Assembly: GCF_051195255.1 (NCBI RefSeq)
Contig: NZ_JBNJLK010000001.1
Location: 62,001-126,000, forward strand
From: Falsirhodobacter sp051195255
Lineage (GTDB): Bacteria; Pseudomonadota; Alphaproteobacteria; Rhodobacterales; Rhodobacteraceae
DNA: 64,000 bases
Direction: 5' to 3'
In this document: positions 8,647 through 17,340 of the stretch, one piece after another
Layout: every line of letters begins with the position of its first letter
Numbering within the stretch: the stretch's first letter is position 1
Translations under genes and position numbers: made by a program
Notes under the pieces: generated by a model
What the model was told of the DNA's origin: nothing
Databases searched by the model: none
Seen by the model: only the letters and a program-made list of their open reading frames with translations

Positions 8647-9092
8647 TGCCACGCATCCGCCCCCTCGCCGCCCATGATCTGCCGGGCCTGAAGGCGCTGG
8701 TCATGGCCTTGGCCGAACATCACGGCGACGTGCCCCGCGTGTCGGAAGACACCCTCGAGCGCGATTTTCTGGGCACCCCGCCCTGGCTTTACGGGCTGGT
8801 GGCGGAACATGACCTGAGGCTGGTCGCTTATGCCGCCCTGTGCCCCAAGGCCCAGCTGCATTTCGGAGAGCGGGGGATGGACATCCACCACCTTTACATC
8901 CGCCCCCAGTGGCGGGGTCAGGGGCTGGGACGGCGGATGATCGAAGGGTGCGTCCAGAAGGCCGTCACCCTGCATTGCGATTACGTGACCGTCAGCACCA
9001 CAGCCGACAACAAGGCCGCGCAAGGCGCGTACCGCGCCTGCGGCTTTGTCCAGCTGTCCGACCCCGCCCGTTTCCGGCGCGCGATCAGATAG
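8646..9092 (+). CDS. GNAT family N-acetyltransferase
   Basis: 148 residues, a stand-alone Gcn5-type acetyltransferase. The acetyl-CoA pyrophosphate loop is seen as RPQWRGQGLGRRMIE (about residues 82-96), preceded by the strand IHHLYI and followed by NKAAQGAYRACGFVQ, the usual C-terminal half. The substrate cannot be told from sequence; small molecules or amino groups on proteins are both possible. It is the last gene of the pyrB-rmuC-pyrC'-plsY series, starting in the plsY stop codon, and its 3' end overlaps convergent gshA by eight bases. Confidence 0.85.
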   Translation: MPRIRPLAAHDLPGLKALVMALAEHHGDVPRVSEDTLERDFLGTPPWLYGLVAEHDLRLVAYAALCPKAQLHFGERGMDIHHLYIRPQWRGQGLGRRMIEGCVQKAVTLHCDYVTVSTTADNKAAQGAYRACGFVQLSDPARFRRAIR

Positions 9093-10407
9093 CCATCGCG
9101 TCATAAACGCGGGACAGATCGCCGCCCCATTCGCCCTTGTAGGCGGCGATCAGGTCGTCCGCCGGCACGCGGCCCGTGGCGATGCTGTGCTCCAGCACGT
9201 CCAGATAGGTTTCCTCACCCTGACCACGCGCGGCCAGACCGCCCCGCGACAGGCGCAGCGCCTCGCGCGCCAGATCGTGCAGCTTGACACCCCCCGCCTC
9301 GCCCTGAAGCGCATCGACGGAAGCCGCGACCCGCAAGCCTTCCCGCGTCTCTGCGTCCAGATGCTTCACCAGATCCCAGGCCGCATCCAGCGCGCCCCTG
9401 TCATACATCAGCCCCACCCAGAAGGCGGACAAAGCGGGCATGTGCGACAGGGGTCCGCAATCGGCGCCCCGCATCTCGATATACTTCTTCACCCGGGCCT
9501 CGGGGAAGACGGTGGTCATGTGGTCGGCCCAGTCAGACAGGGTGGGCTTCTCGCCGGGCAGCGCGGGCAGTTCGCCCTTCAGGAAATCGCGGAAGGACTG
9601 GCCCAGCGCGTTGATATACTGGCCGTCGCGGTAGACAAAATACATCGGCACATCAAGGACCCAGTCCACATACCGCTCGAAGCCGGCGCCGTCCTCGAAC
9701 ATGAAGGGCAGCATGCCGGTGCGGCTGTCGTCCAGACCCCGCCAGATGCGCGACCTCCAGCTTTTATGCCCGTTCAGCTTGCCGTCAAAGAACGGAGAGG
9801 AAGCGAAAAGCGCCGTTGCCACCGGCTGCAACGCCAATGCCACGCGCATCTTCTTCACCATGTCCGCCTCGGACGCGAAGTCGAGGTTCACCTGCACGGT
9901 GGAGGTGCGGTACATCATCTGCGTGCCGTGGGTGCCGACACGGCCCATATAGTCGGTCATCAGGCGATAGCGGCCCTTGGGCATCACGGGCATGTCCTCG
10001 TGACGCCATTCGGGCGCGGCCCCGATTCCCATGAAGCGCGGGCCGCCCAGTTCGGCGATCTCGGCCAGATGGTTGTCGATCTCGGCCTTGGTGTCATGCA
10101 GCGTGGCGACCGGCGCGCCCGACAGTTCGAACTGCCCGCCGGGTTCCAGCGAGATGTTGGCCCCGTTCCGCGTCAGGCCGATCAGCTTTCCGGCTTCTTC
10201 CACCCGGGTCCAGCCGAAGCGGGTCAGGCCTTCCATCAGGTCGTGGATCGCCTTGTAGTCCAGCGGACGGTGATCCTCGGTGAAGCCGAACTTCTCATGC
10301 TCGGTCCCGATGCGCCACTGGTCGGCGGGCTTGCACCCGGCCTCCATATACGCGGCGAGCTGGGAGAAATCTTCGATCGGGCCGCCGCCCTGCTGGGGAA
10401 TGGACAT
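9085..10407 (-). CDS. gshA: Glutamate-cysteine ligase, plant/alphaproteobacterial type
   Basis: 440 residues; makes gamma-glutamylcysteine from glutamate, cysteine and ATP, the first step of glutathione synthesis. The family signature GTEHEKFGF is at about residues 34-42, followed by GLTRNGANISLEPGGQFELSG, MYRTSTVQVNLDF and the C-terminal LARGQGEETYLD. Length fits this class, which includes the plant chloroplast enzymes and is unrelated in detail to the E. coli type. An in-frame start 24 codons upstream would add a cysteine-rich leader not typical of the family, so the ATG at 10407 is preferred. It lies 55 bases downstream of rsmE and is probably co-transcribed with it. Confidence 0.93.
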   Translation of the reverse strand: MSIPQQGGGPIEDFSQLAAYMEAGCKPADQWRIGTEHEKFGFTEDHRPLDYKAIHDLMEGLTRFGWTRVEEAGKLIGLTRNGANISLEPGGQFELSGAPVATLHDTKAEIDNHLAEIAELGGPRFMGIGAAPEWRHEDMPVMPKGRYRLMTDYMGRVGTHGTQMMYRTSTVQVNLDFASEADMVKKMRVALALQPVATALFASSPFFDGKLNGHKSWRSRIWRGLDDSRTGMLPFMFEDGAGFERYVDWVLDVPMYFVYRDGQYINALGQSFRDFLKGELPALPGEKPTLSDWADHMTTVFPEARVKKYIEMRGADCGPLSHMPALSAFWVGLMYDRGALDAAWDLVKHLDAETREGLRVAASVDALQGEAGGVKLHDLAREALRLSRGGLAARGQGEETYLDVLEHSIATGRVPADDLIAAYKGEWGGDLSRVYDAMAI

Positions 10408-10462
10408 CGTGGCCTCGATCAAGCACTTGGAACAGCAGACCTGTCGCGTTGAAGGGGTTAAG

Positions 10463-11185
10463 TCAAGTGCTCCAGTCACCCAAGGTCGACTGCCACAACG
10501 TCAGCGCCGCCACCGCGGCCGTGTCCGCGCGCAGGATGCGCGGGCCAAGGCTGACGGGAACCACCTGTTCCATCGCACGCAAACGTGTCTGCTCGGCCTC
10601 AGAAAATCCGCCTTCGGGGCCGATCAGGATGGCCCAGGGGCCCGCCCCCGCCGCCTGCAAGCCCGCGCGGGCGCCGGTCAGCGTCTCGTCGCACCACAGG
10701 ATCCGGCGGTCGGCGGGCCAGTCACTTAGCAGCCGGTCCAGCGGCATCAGGCCCGTCACCTCGGGCACGTACGTGCCGCCGCATTGTTCGGCCGCCTCAA
10801 TGGCATGGGCCTGAAGACGGTCCTGCCGGATGCGCTCGGAGTTGGTGAAGCGGGTGTTGACGGGAAGGATCCGCGCGGCCCCCATCTCGGCCGCCTTTTC
10901 CACGATGAAGTCGGTGCGGGCCTTCTTGATCGGCGCGAACATCAGCCAAAGGTCGGGCGGAAGGCGCAGGGGGGCCGTCTGTTCGGCGCAGATCAGCGTG
11001 CCGCCGCGTTTCGCGGCGCGCGCCACCTCGGCCCGCCAGGCCCCGTCGCGGCCGTTGAACAGGGTGACGGGCGCGCCCGTGCCTTGCCGCATCACCCCGA
11101 ACAGGTAATGGGCCTGCGCCTCGGTCAGGGCCACCTCGGCGCCCGCCGCCAGCGGGGCCTCCACGAACAGTCGTATCTCGCTCAT
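10463..11185 (-). CDS. rsmE: 16S rRNA (uracil1498-N3)-methyltransferase
   Basis: 240 residues; methylates N3 of U1498 in 16S rRNA using S-adenosylmethionine. Seen: an N-terminal PUA-like part with HYLFGVMRQGTG, then the SPOUT knot region with KKARTDFIVEKAAEMGAARILPV, the SAM-binding IGPEGGFSEAE (near residue 190) and LGPRILRADTAAVAAL. A TTG two codons upstream also lies in frame; the ATG is taken as start. Leads the minus-strand pair rsmE-gshA and is divergent from ubiA, with 68 bases between the starts. Confidence 0.95.
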   Translation of the reverse strand: MSEIRLFVEAPLAAGAEVALTEAQAHYLFGVMRQGTGAPVTLFNGRDGAWRAEVARAAKRGGTLICAEQTAPLRLPPDLWLMFAPIKKARTDFIVEKAAEMGAARILPVNTRFTNSERIRQDRLQAHAIEAAEQCGGTYVPEVTGLMPLDRLLSDWPADRRILWCDETLTGARAGLQAAGAGPWAILIGPEGGFSEAEQTRLRAMEQVVPVSLGPRILRADTAAVAALTLWQSTLGDWST

Positions 11186-11253
11186 GCCCAAGGGTGTAGC
11201 GGGTTGGCCCCGCCGGCGCCATAGCCTAGAACGGCGACAAAAGGGGGTGCCGC

Positions 11254-12183
11254 ATGACCAAGGGACAAGTCGCCGATGCCGTGAGGGGCAACTGGGTCGA
11301 TCATCTGGCGCCTGAAGCCTGGCGCCCCTATCTGCGCCTGTCGCGCGCAGATCGGCCGATCGGGACCTGGCTGCTGCTGATCCCCTGCTGGTGGGGGGTG
11401 GCGATGGCTGCCGCCGCCACGGGCGTGCGCTGGTTCGACCTGTGGATCGTGATCGGCTGCACCCTTGGGGCTGCGTTGATGCGGGGCGCGGGCTGCACCT
11501 GGAACGACATCACGGACCGCGAGTTCGACGGCAGCGTGGCGCGGACACGGTCCCGCCCCATCCCCTCGGGCCAGGTGACGGTGAAGCAGGCGCTGTGGTG
11601 GATGGGGGCACAGGTCGCCATCTCGGCGCTGATCCTGTTTACGCTGGGATGGGTGGCCATCGCCTTCGGGATCGCGGCGCTGGTGCCGGTGGCCGTCTAT
11701 CCCTTCGCCAAGCGGTTCACCTGGTGGCCGCAGGTGTTCCTGGGCATCGCCTTCAACTGGGGCGTCTGGGTGGCGTGGGCCGCGCATGGCGCACCGGTGA
11801 CGGGGGCCACGCTGACGCTGTTCCTGTCGGGCATCGCCTGGACGCTGTTCTACGACACGATCTATGCCCATCAGGACAAGGAGGATGATGCCCTGATCGG
11901 CGTGAAATCCACGGCCCGGCTGTTCGGCACGGCCACCCCCCTGTGGCTGATGGCCTTCCTGATCCTGGCGGCCGGGCTGATGGCCACGGCGGCCGTGGCC
12001 TGTTTGTCAGGGGCATCGCTGTGGCTGGCGCTGGCCGGTTGCGTGGCCTTCGCCGCGCACATGCTGTGGCAGATGGAACGACTGGATATCGACCGGCCGG
12101 ACGTCTGCCTCACGCTTTTTCGATCCAATCGTGATGCCGGATTGCTGGCTGCGCTGTTTCTTGCCGGTGCGGCTTTGGTGTAA
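11254..12183 (+). CDS. ubiA: 4-hydroxybenzoate polyprenyltransferase
   Basis: 309-residue membrane prenyltransferase attaching the isoprenoid tail to 4-hydroxybenzoate in ubiquinone synthesis. The first aspartate-rich motif appears as NDITDREFD (about residues 87-95), followed by RTRSRPIPSG, and the second as YDTIYAHQDKEDD (about 201-213). Seven or more hydrophobic stretches flank these, as expected for the family. A purine-rich AGGGGG lies six bases before the ATG. It is divergent from rsmE and followed 57 bases later by the large OmpA-type gene on the same strand. Confidence 0.95.
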   Translation: MTKGQVADAVRGNWVDHLAPEAWRPYLRLSRADRPIGTWLLLIPCWWGVAMAAAATGVRWFDLWIVIGCTLGAALMRGAGCTWNDITDREFDGSVARTRSRPIPSGQVTVKQALWWMGAQVAISALILFTLGWVAIAFGIAALVPVAVYPFAKRFTWWPQVFLGIAFNWGVWVAWAAHGAPVTGATLTLFLSGIAWTLFYDTIYAHQDKEDDALIGVKSTARLFGTATPLWLMAFLILAAGLMATAAVACLSGASLWLALAGCVAFAAHMLWQMERLDIDRPDVCLTLFRSNRDAGLLAALFLAGAALV

Positions 12184-12240
12184 TTGCGGGCCGATGGTGC
12201 GGGGCGTATGCCCGGTGCCACATCTTCGAAGGATCCTTTC

Positions 12241-14283
12241 ATGCGTTTGTCCCGCAAGATCATCGCGCCTGCCATGTTTCTTGGTGCCGCCGCCGTCGCG
12301 GCCGGCGGGGCAACCCTCGTCTCCGGCCTTATCGAGGATCGGTCCGAGGCGGCCGTGTCGGAGCGGCTGGCCCAGGACGGCCTTTCCTTTGCCACGGCGC
12401 AGGCCGACGGGCTGGACGTCCACCTGACAGGCACCGCCCCGGACGAGGCGGCGCGTTTCCGCGTGCTGAACCTTGCCGGCAGCGTGGTCGATCCGTCCCG
12501 GCTGCGCGACGACATGACCGTCGTCCCTTCCCGCCCCGTGGAGGCGCCGCCCTTCGAGATGGAGATCCTGCGCAACGACGACGGCGTGTCGCTGATCGGC
12601 CTTGTGCCGCAGGCGTCGTCGGCGATGCTGGCTGACACGGCGGGGCTGGTTCCGGGCATCCGCGTGGCCGACATGCTGGAATCGGCCAATTATCCGGCCC
12701 CCGACCAGTGGAACGCCGCGATGAACTTCGGGATCGAGGCGCTGAAGATCCTGCCCCGCGCCAAGATCTCCATCTCCGCCGCCGAGGTGGTGGTGACGGC
12801 CATTGCCGACAACGTGGAGCAGCAGCAGCGGCTGAAGATGCAGCTGGCGCAGGCCACGCCACCCGGCTTGAAGACGCAGGTGGACATCTCGGCCCCGCGC
12901 CCCGTCATCACGCCCTATGCCCTGCAACTGGTGAAGGACGAACAGGGCGCACGGTTCGACGCCTGTTCGGCCCCCGATGACGATCAGGCCCGCGTTCTTC
13001 TGGACGCGGCCAAGGCCATCGGCGTGGCTGGGGACGCGACCTGCGCCGTGGGCCTGGGCGCGCCTTCATCCGATTGGACGCGGGCGGTGGAGGTGGGGAT
13101 CGCTGCGCTGGGTGCCATGCCTGCGGGTCGGCTGACCCTGTCGGATGCGGACATGACCCTGACGGGCCAGCCGGGAATGGCGCAGAACGTGTTCGATCAG
13201 GCGGCGGGAACGCTGAAATCGGCGCTGCCCGCCGGCTTTTCGTTGAACACCATCCTGCCGGAACTCCCCGACCAGGTGGAAGGTCCGTCGGAATTCGTGG
13301 CCGTGTCCCATCCCGACGGCACCGCCACCCTGACCGGCCGCGTGCGCGACGCGCTGGGGCAAGAGGCCGTCACCTCCTTCGCGCGCGCCCGCTTCGGCGC
13401 CGCCGACGTGAGCGGAGAGCCGGTGATCGACCCCGAGATGCCGGCCGGCTGGACCACCCGGATCATCGCGGGACTTGAGGCGCTGGGCCAGCTGTCCAGC
13501 GGCGAGTTGCGCGTCACCACCGAAGGGCTGCGCGTCAGCGGCGTTACGGGGTCGCAGTCGGCGCAGGCGCAGATCACGGACGCCCTGACCCGCAAGCTGG
13601 GCGCCGAAACGGCGGTCACGGTCGATGCCGCCTATGACGAGGATCTGGACCCCTACGCGGCCCTCCCCTTGCCCGAGGAATGCACGGCCCGCATCGGCAC
13701 GGTCATGACGAAGCAGAAGATCAATTTCGCCCCCGGGTCGGCCGAGATCGACGGATCGGCCCGCGCCACGCTGGACGGGCTGGCCGGGATCCTGACCGAT
13801 TGCGCCAACCTGTCCTTCGAGATCCAGGGCTACACCGACAGCCAGGGCAGCGACACAGGCAACCAGGCGCTGAGCCAAGCCCGCGCCGAAGCCGTGATGA
13901 TCGCCCTTCTGGGCCGCCGCATCGACGCGGCCCGCCTGACCGCGATGGGCTACGGCGAGGAGAACCCCATCGCCTCCAACGGCAGCGAGGACGGGCGCGA
14001 GGCCAACCGGCGGATCGAGTTCAAGCTGACGAACGTCGCCGCCGATCCCAACGCAGCACCGGAAGAACAGCCCACGCTGGCGCACACGGCCATGCTGGCC
14101 ATCGCCCGCATGGATGCCTTCCTTCTGCCGCAGGGCGACTGGATCGACAGCGTGCCCGCCGACATGGTCGATGACGGATCGGGCGACGGAGAGGACGAGG
14201 GAAATCCGGAGATTGACGCCGAACCCTCTTTCGCGCCAACAGAAGCGACCGAGCGGCCCGAGCGCCGTCCGGACGACCTGTAG
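12241..14283 (+). CDS. OmpA family protein with repeated BON-like modules
   Basis: 680 residues. Residues 8-32 form a membrane anchor or uncleaved signal. Between about 35 and 480 there are several roughly 70-150-residue modules with recurring phrases (LIGLVPQAS, MTLTGQPG, ATLTGRVRDALGQ, LRVSGVTGSQ) that look like BON or BON-like phospholipid-binding domains. An OmpA-type peptidoglycan-binding domain follows (about 485-605: INFAPGSAEID, IQGYTDSQG, NRRIEFKL). The tail of some 75 residues is acidic and proline-rich, without clear structure. I infer an inner-membrane-anchored periplasmic protein that grips the cell wall. The ATG that starts the hydrophobic segment is used; an upstream in-frame start would only add a low-complexity leader. 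A small membrane/coiled-coil gene follows 16 bases later. Confidence 0.82.
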   Translation: MRLSRKIIAPAMFLGAAAVAAGGATLVSGLIEDRSEAAVSERLAQDGLSFATAQADGLDVHLTGTAPDEAARFRVLNLAGSVVDPSRLRDDMTVVPSRPVEAPPFEMEILRNDDGVSLIGLVPQASSAMLADTAGLVPGIRVADMLESANYPAPDQWNAAMNFGIEALKILPRAKISISAAEVVVTAIADNVEQQQRLKMQLAQATPPGLKTQVDISAPRPVITPYALQLVKDEQGARFDACSAPDDDQARVLLDAAKAIGVAGDATCAVGLGAPSSDWTRAVEVGIAALGAMPAGRLTLSDADMTLTGQPGMAQNVFDQAAGTLKSALPAGFSLNTILPELPDQVEGPSEFVAVSHPDGTATLTGRVRDALGQEAVTSFARARFGAADVSGEPVIDPEMPAGWTTRIIAGLEALGQLSSGELRVTTEGLRVSGVTGSQSAQAQITDALTRKLGAETAVTVDAAYDEDLDPYAALPLPEECTARIGTVMTKQKINFAPGSAEIDGSARATLDGLAGILTDCANLSFEIQGYTDSQGSDTGNQALSQARAEAVMIALLGRRIDAARLTAMGYGEENPIASNGSEDGREANRRIEFKLTNVAADPNAAPEEQPTLAHTAMLAIARMDAFLLPQGDWIDSVPADMVDDGSGDGEDEGNPEIDAEPSFAPTEATERPERRPDDL

Positions 14284-14299
14284 AAAGCCGAGGCCGACA

Positions 14300-14623
14300 T
14301 TGGACCGCACCACCCTTATCGTCGCCACGACCGTCATCCTGCTTGTGGCCTTCGCCCTGGGCTGGTTCGCGCGCTGGCTGATGACGCGCCTGTCCCCCCT
14401 TGAAAACCGCAACATGGACGAGGTGGACCGTTTGGCCCAGGCCCTGCACGAGGCCGAGGAAATTCGGAACGCGGCCATCGTCTATGGCGAGGAGCGCGAG
14501 CGCGAACTGATGGGCCAGCTGGCCCAGACGGACGCCGAACTGCGCGCCGTCATGGAGGCGCTGGGCGAATCCCGCGCCGAGGTGGAGGCGATGCAGGCCG
14601 AGATCGAGCGTCTGCAGCGCTGA
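14300..14623 (+). CDS. Small membrane/coiled-coil protein, TTG start
   Basis: 107 residues, no family recognised. One transmembrane helix (about residues 5-27, ending GWFARWLMTRL) is followed by a charged alpha-helical region likely to form a coiled coil (about 40-107, rich in E, A, R and Q). No ATG opens the frame ahead of the helix; a TTG at 14300 does so, with GAGG six bases upstream, so I take TTG as the start. It sits 16 bases behind the large OmpA-type gene and is likely its partner at the inner membrane, though that is inferred only from position and topology. Confidence 0.7.
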   Translation: MDRTTLIVATTVILLVAFALGWFARWLMTRLSPLENRNMDEVDRLAQALHEAEEIRNAAIVYGEERERELMGQLAQTDAELRAVMEALGESRAEVEAMQAEIERLQR

Positions 14624-14729
14624 TTTCCCTCGACGTGGAAGGGCTTCGGCCTTAGTTTCGGCGGACCGTTGCGCTGCGACGGTTCTTCGGGGCCGGTGGC
14701 CCTGATGAGCGCCACCTGCAGGGAACACA

Positions 14730-16007
14730 GTGTATCTCGAGATTCTGATCGTCGCCGTCCTGATTGTCATCAACGGCGCCTTGGCCATGTCCGAAATGGC
14801 CGTGGTGTCCGCACGCCCCGCGAGGCTGCGGAACATGTCGGAAGGAGGGAGCACCGCCGCGGCGACGGCCCTGCGGCTGGCGGCCGATCCCGGCCGGTTC
14901 CTGTCGACGGTCCAGATCGGCATCACCCTTGTGGGCGTCCTGTCGGGGGCGTTTTCCGGGGCCACGCTGGGCGGACGGTTCGCGGCTTTCCTGGCGTCCA
15001 ACAACGTGCCCTTTGCCGACACGCTGGGCGTGGGCCTCGTGGTGGTGGTCATCACCTACCTGTCGCTGATCGTGGGGGAACTGGTTCCCAAGCAGATCGC
15101 GCTGAAGAATCCTGAAGCCGTGGCCGTCAGCGTCGCTCCGGCCATGCTGCTTCTGTCGAAGATCGGTGCGCCCATCGTCTGGGTGCTCGACGTGTCGGGA
15201 CGTGGGTTGCTGAAGCTTTTGCGCGTCCAGAACGAGGAAAAGAACCGCGTCACCGACGAGGAAGTTCGCACGATCCTGGCTGAAGCGCATGTCGAAGGCG
15301 TGATCGAGACCGGGGAGCGGCACATGCTGACCGGCGTGATGCGCTTGGCCGACCGCCAGGCCAGCCAGCTGATGACGCAGCGGCGCGACGTGGTGTCGGT
15401 GGACCTCGGCGCCTCGGCCGAGGAGGTGCTGGACACGATCCGCGAATCCCGCCGCGCCCGCCTTCCGGTGCGCCGCCGCGAGACGGACGAATATGTGGGC
15501 GTGCTGTACGTGACCGACGCCTTCGCCGCCGTCACCCGGGGGGAGCCCCTGGAGGTGGGTGCCCTGATGCGCGAAGTGCCGGTGGTGTCGGACGCCGCCG
15601 ACGCCCTGAACGTGATCGAGATCCTGCGCGCCTCGCCCAACCACATGGCGCTGGTGTACGACGAATATGGCAGCTTTGAAGGGATCATCACCACCGGTGA
15701 CATCCTGGAGGCGATCACCGGCGCCTTCCAGGAACATCTGGCCGACGAACCGGCGATCCGCCAGCGCGAGGACGGGTCGTGGCTGGTGTCGGGCTGGATG
15801 CCGGTGGACGAGTTCTGCGAGATGCTGCGCATTCCCACCGAACTGGCCGGGGATTACGAAACCGTGGCGGGCCTTGTCCTGAACCAGCTGCGCCGGATGC
15901 CTGACCAGGGCGACAGTTTCACCCGCGACGGGTGGCGGTTCGAGGTGATCGATCTGGACGACCGCCGCATCGACAAGATCCTGGTGGAAAAGCTGGAAAC
16001 GGAATGA
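14730..16007 (+). CDS. CNNM/CorC-type membrane transporter with CBS domains
   Basis: 425 residues in the classic hemolysin-like order. The N-terminal DUF21/CNNM membrane domain (about 1-190) contains four hydrophobic stretches and the SLIVGELVPKQIALKNPE motif. A CBS pair follows (about 205-325) with LPVRR and ALVYDEYGSFEGIITTGDILE. The C-terminal CorC_HlyC transporter-associated domain (about 340-425) starts at DGSWLVSGWMPVDEF. Homologues handle Mg2+/Co2+ efflux or Na+/Mg2+ exchange; the ion here cannot be read from sequence. It starts with GTG at 14730 behind AGGGAA. A strong hairpin terminator follows immediately. A second, soluble CorC-type gene lies at 42.6-43.5 kb. Confidence 0.88.
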   Translation: MYLEILIVAVLIVINGALAMSEMAVVSARPARLRNMSEGGSTAAATALRLAADPGRFLSTVQIGITLVGVLSGAFSGATLGGRFAAFLASNNVPFADTLGVGLVVVVITYLSLIVGELVPKQIALKNPEAVAVSVAPAMLLLSKIGAPIVWVLDVSGRGLLKLLRVQNEEKNRVTDEEVRTILAEAHVEGVIETGERHMLTGVMRLADRQASQLMTQRRDVVSVDLGASAEEVLDTIRESRRARLPVRRRETDEYVGVLYVTDAFAAVTRGEPLEVGALMREVPVVSDAADALNVIEILRASPNHMALVYDEYGSFEGIITTGDILEAITGAFQEHLADEPAIRQREDGSWLVSGWMPVDEFCEMLRIPTELAGDYETVAGLVLNQLRRMPDQGDSFTRDGWRFEVIDLDDRRIDKILVEKLETE

Positions 16008-16035
16008 AAAAGGGCGCGCCGATGGCGCGCCCTTT
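16007..16035. terminator. Bidirectional intrinsic terminator
   Basis: A 9-bp perfect stem GGGCGCGCC/GGCGCGCCC (16012-16020 with 16024-16032) closes a GAT loop, preceded by A-rich and followed by T-rich bases. It sits between the convergent CNNM-type and hsp20 genes and can serve both strands. Confidence 0.85.
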
Positions 16036-16040
16036 CCCGA

Positions 16041-16487
16041 TCAGGCCTCGATGGCGGCGGGCTTGCTGCCGGCAATCTCGATCCGGCGAGGCTTCAGCGC
16101 TTCGGGCGTTTCGCGGACAAGGTCGATGTGCAGCATGCCATGCTCATGCGTCGCACCCACGACGCGAACATGGTCGGCCAGCGCAAAGCGACGCTCGAAC
16201 GCGCGGGTCGCGATGCCGCGGTGCAGGAAACGCCGCTCCGAAGCGTCATCATCCTTGCGGGCGGACACGTGCAGGGCGTTGTCCTTCACCTCGACCGCCA
16301 GTTCCTCGGGCGTGAAGCCCGCTACGGCAATGGAGATGCGGTACGCGCTCTCCTCCGTCTTCTCGATGTTGTAGGGGGGATAGCCGGGCTGCGGCACGTC
16401 GGTGCTGAGCACGCGGTCCATCAGGTCGGCGATGCGGTCGAAGCCGACGGTGGCACGGTAAAGCGGTGCGAAGTCATAACCACGCAT
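16041..16487 (-). CDS. Small heat-shock protein, Hsp20 family
   Basis: 148-residue alpha-crystallin-type chaperone that holds unfolding proteins in the cytosol. The N terminus MRGYDFAPLYRATVGFDR is characteristic of alphaproteobacterial Hsp20. The crystallin domain (about 35-130) includes PPYNIEK, YRISIAVAGF and GATHEHGMLHIDLVRE; the C-terminal I-x-I-like anchor reads IEIAG. Two in-frame ATGs lie at 16493 and 16487. GGAGG is directly against the first but seven bases before the second, and the second gives the family N terminus, so I use 16487. A heat-shock-like promoter lies about 95 bases upstream. Confidence 0.92.
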   Translation of the reverse strand: MRGYDFAPLYRATVGFDRIADLMDRVLSTDVPQPGYPPYNIEKTEESAYRISIAVAGFTPEELAVEVKDNALHVSARKDDDASERRFLHRGIATRAFERRFALADHVRVVGATHEHGMLHIDLVRETPEALKPRRIEIAGSKPAAIEA

Positions 16488-16579
16488 GTTCATCCTCCAA
16501 GAGCGATGTCTGTGGCCCCCCTTCGTCAGGCGGGACCGATGTTGATGCGCCGACCCGTTGTGGCACCGGCGCATCCGTG

Positions 16580-16608
16580 ATGTGGGAAGCGTATGGGGGG
16601 CCGTCAAG
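16580..16608 (-). promoter_or_regulatory. Candidate RpoH (heat-shock sigma) promoter of hsp20
   Basis: Reading the minus strand, CTTGA (16604-16608) is followed after 17 bases by CCCACAT (16580-16586). This resembles the alphaproteobacterial heat-shock consensus CTTG, about 17 bases, CCTATNT or CCCATNT. Position ahead of a heat-shock gene supports it; the match in the second box is imperfect. Confidence 0.45.
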
Positions 16609-16647
16609 ACCCCTTTCCGCACCTGTGGAACATGCTACGCAGGGTTC

Positions 16648-17340
16648 ATGGAACTGCTGCCACGACTCGGAATCCTGGACTGGCCAGACGCGATCGCGGT
16701 CGCGCTGACGGTTGTTCTTTTTCTGGCCATCGGCTGGGCGGTGGAGCATCCACCGAAGAACCGCCCTTCGGTCAGCCTGCTGATGGCGAACTACCGGCGG
16801 GAATGGATGAAGCACTTCGTGACGCGTCCGCAAAAGATCCTGGACGGCACGGTCATCACCAGCCTGCGGCAGGCCACGCAGTTCTTCATCTCGGGCACCA
16901 TGCTGGCGTTGGGCGCGGGTCTGGCGCTGGTGGGCAATCCCGAACAGCTGATCCTTGTGGCCAACGACCTGAACCTGCGCGCGCAGGCCGTGGTGGTGGA
17001 GGTGAAGATCATCTTCGTCCTGCTGTTTCTGGCCAACGCCTTCCTGAAGTTCATCTGGTCGCACCGGCTGTTCGGCTATTGCGCCGTCCTGATGGGGTCC
17101 ATGCCCAACAGCGAGGATCCGGTCGCCTATCACCGCGCGGCGCAGGCGGCGGAGTTGAACGTGACCGCCGCCCGCAGCTACAACCGTGGCTTGAGGTCGG
17201 TCTATTTCGCGCTGGCGGCGCTGGGCTGGCTGTTGGGCCCGTGGACGCTGATGCTGGCGACGATACTGACGGCGGCCACGCTGATCCGGCGCGAGTTCGC
17301 GTCCGAATCCCGCGCCATCGTCATGCAGCGCGTCGAATAG
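16648..17340 (+). CDS. DUF599 family membrane protein
   Basis: 230 residues of unknown function, matching the DUF599 family in length and in its four-helix layout. Hydrophobic segments lie at about 14-34, 73-95, 113-140 and 183-208, and family phrases RREWMKHFVTRPQKI, VLMGSMP and YNRGLRSVYFALAALGWLLGP are visible. The last 20 bases overlap the 3' end of the convergent VWA/GATase-like gene. The gene stands alone on the plus strand between hsp20 and the four-gene minus cluster. Confidence 0.82.
   Translation: MELLPRLGILDWPDAIAVALTVVLFLAIGWAVEHPPKNRPSVSLLMANYRREWMKHFVTRPQKILDGTVITSLRQATQFFISGTMLALGAGLALVGNPEQLILVANDLNLRAQAVVVEVKIIFVLLFLANAFLKFIWSHRLFGYCAVLMGSMPNSEDPVAYHRAAQAAELNVTAARSYNRGLRSVYFALAALGWLLGPWTLMLATILTAATLIRREFASESRAIVMQRVE

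Noticed and set aside
14730..16007. Recent duplication with the CorC gene at 42.6 kb
   Set aside because: Domain content differs (one has the CNNM membrane domain, the other does not) and the CBS regions are only distantly alike.
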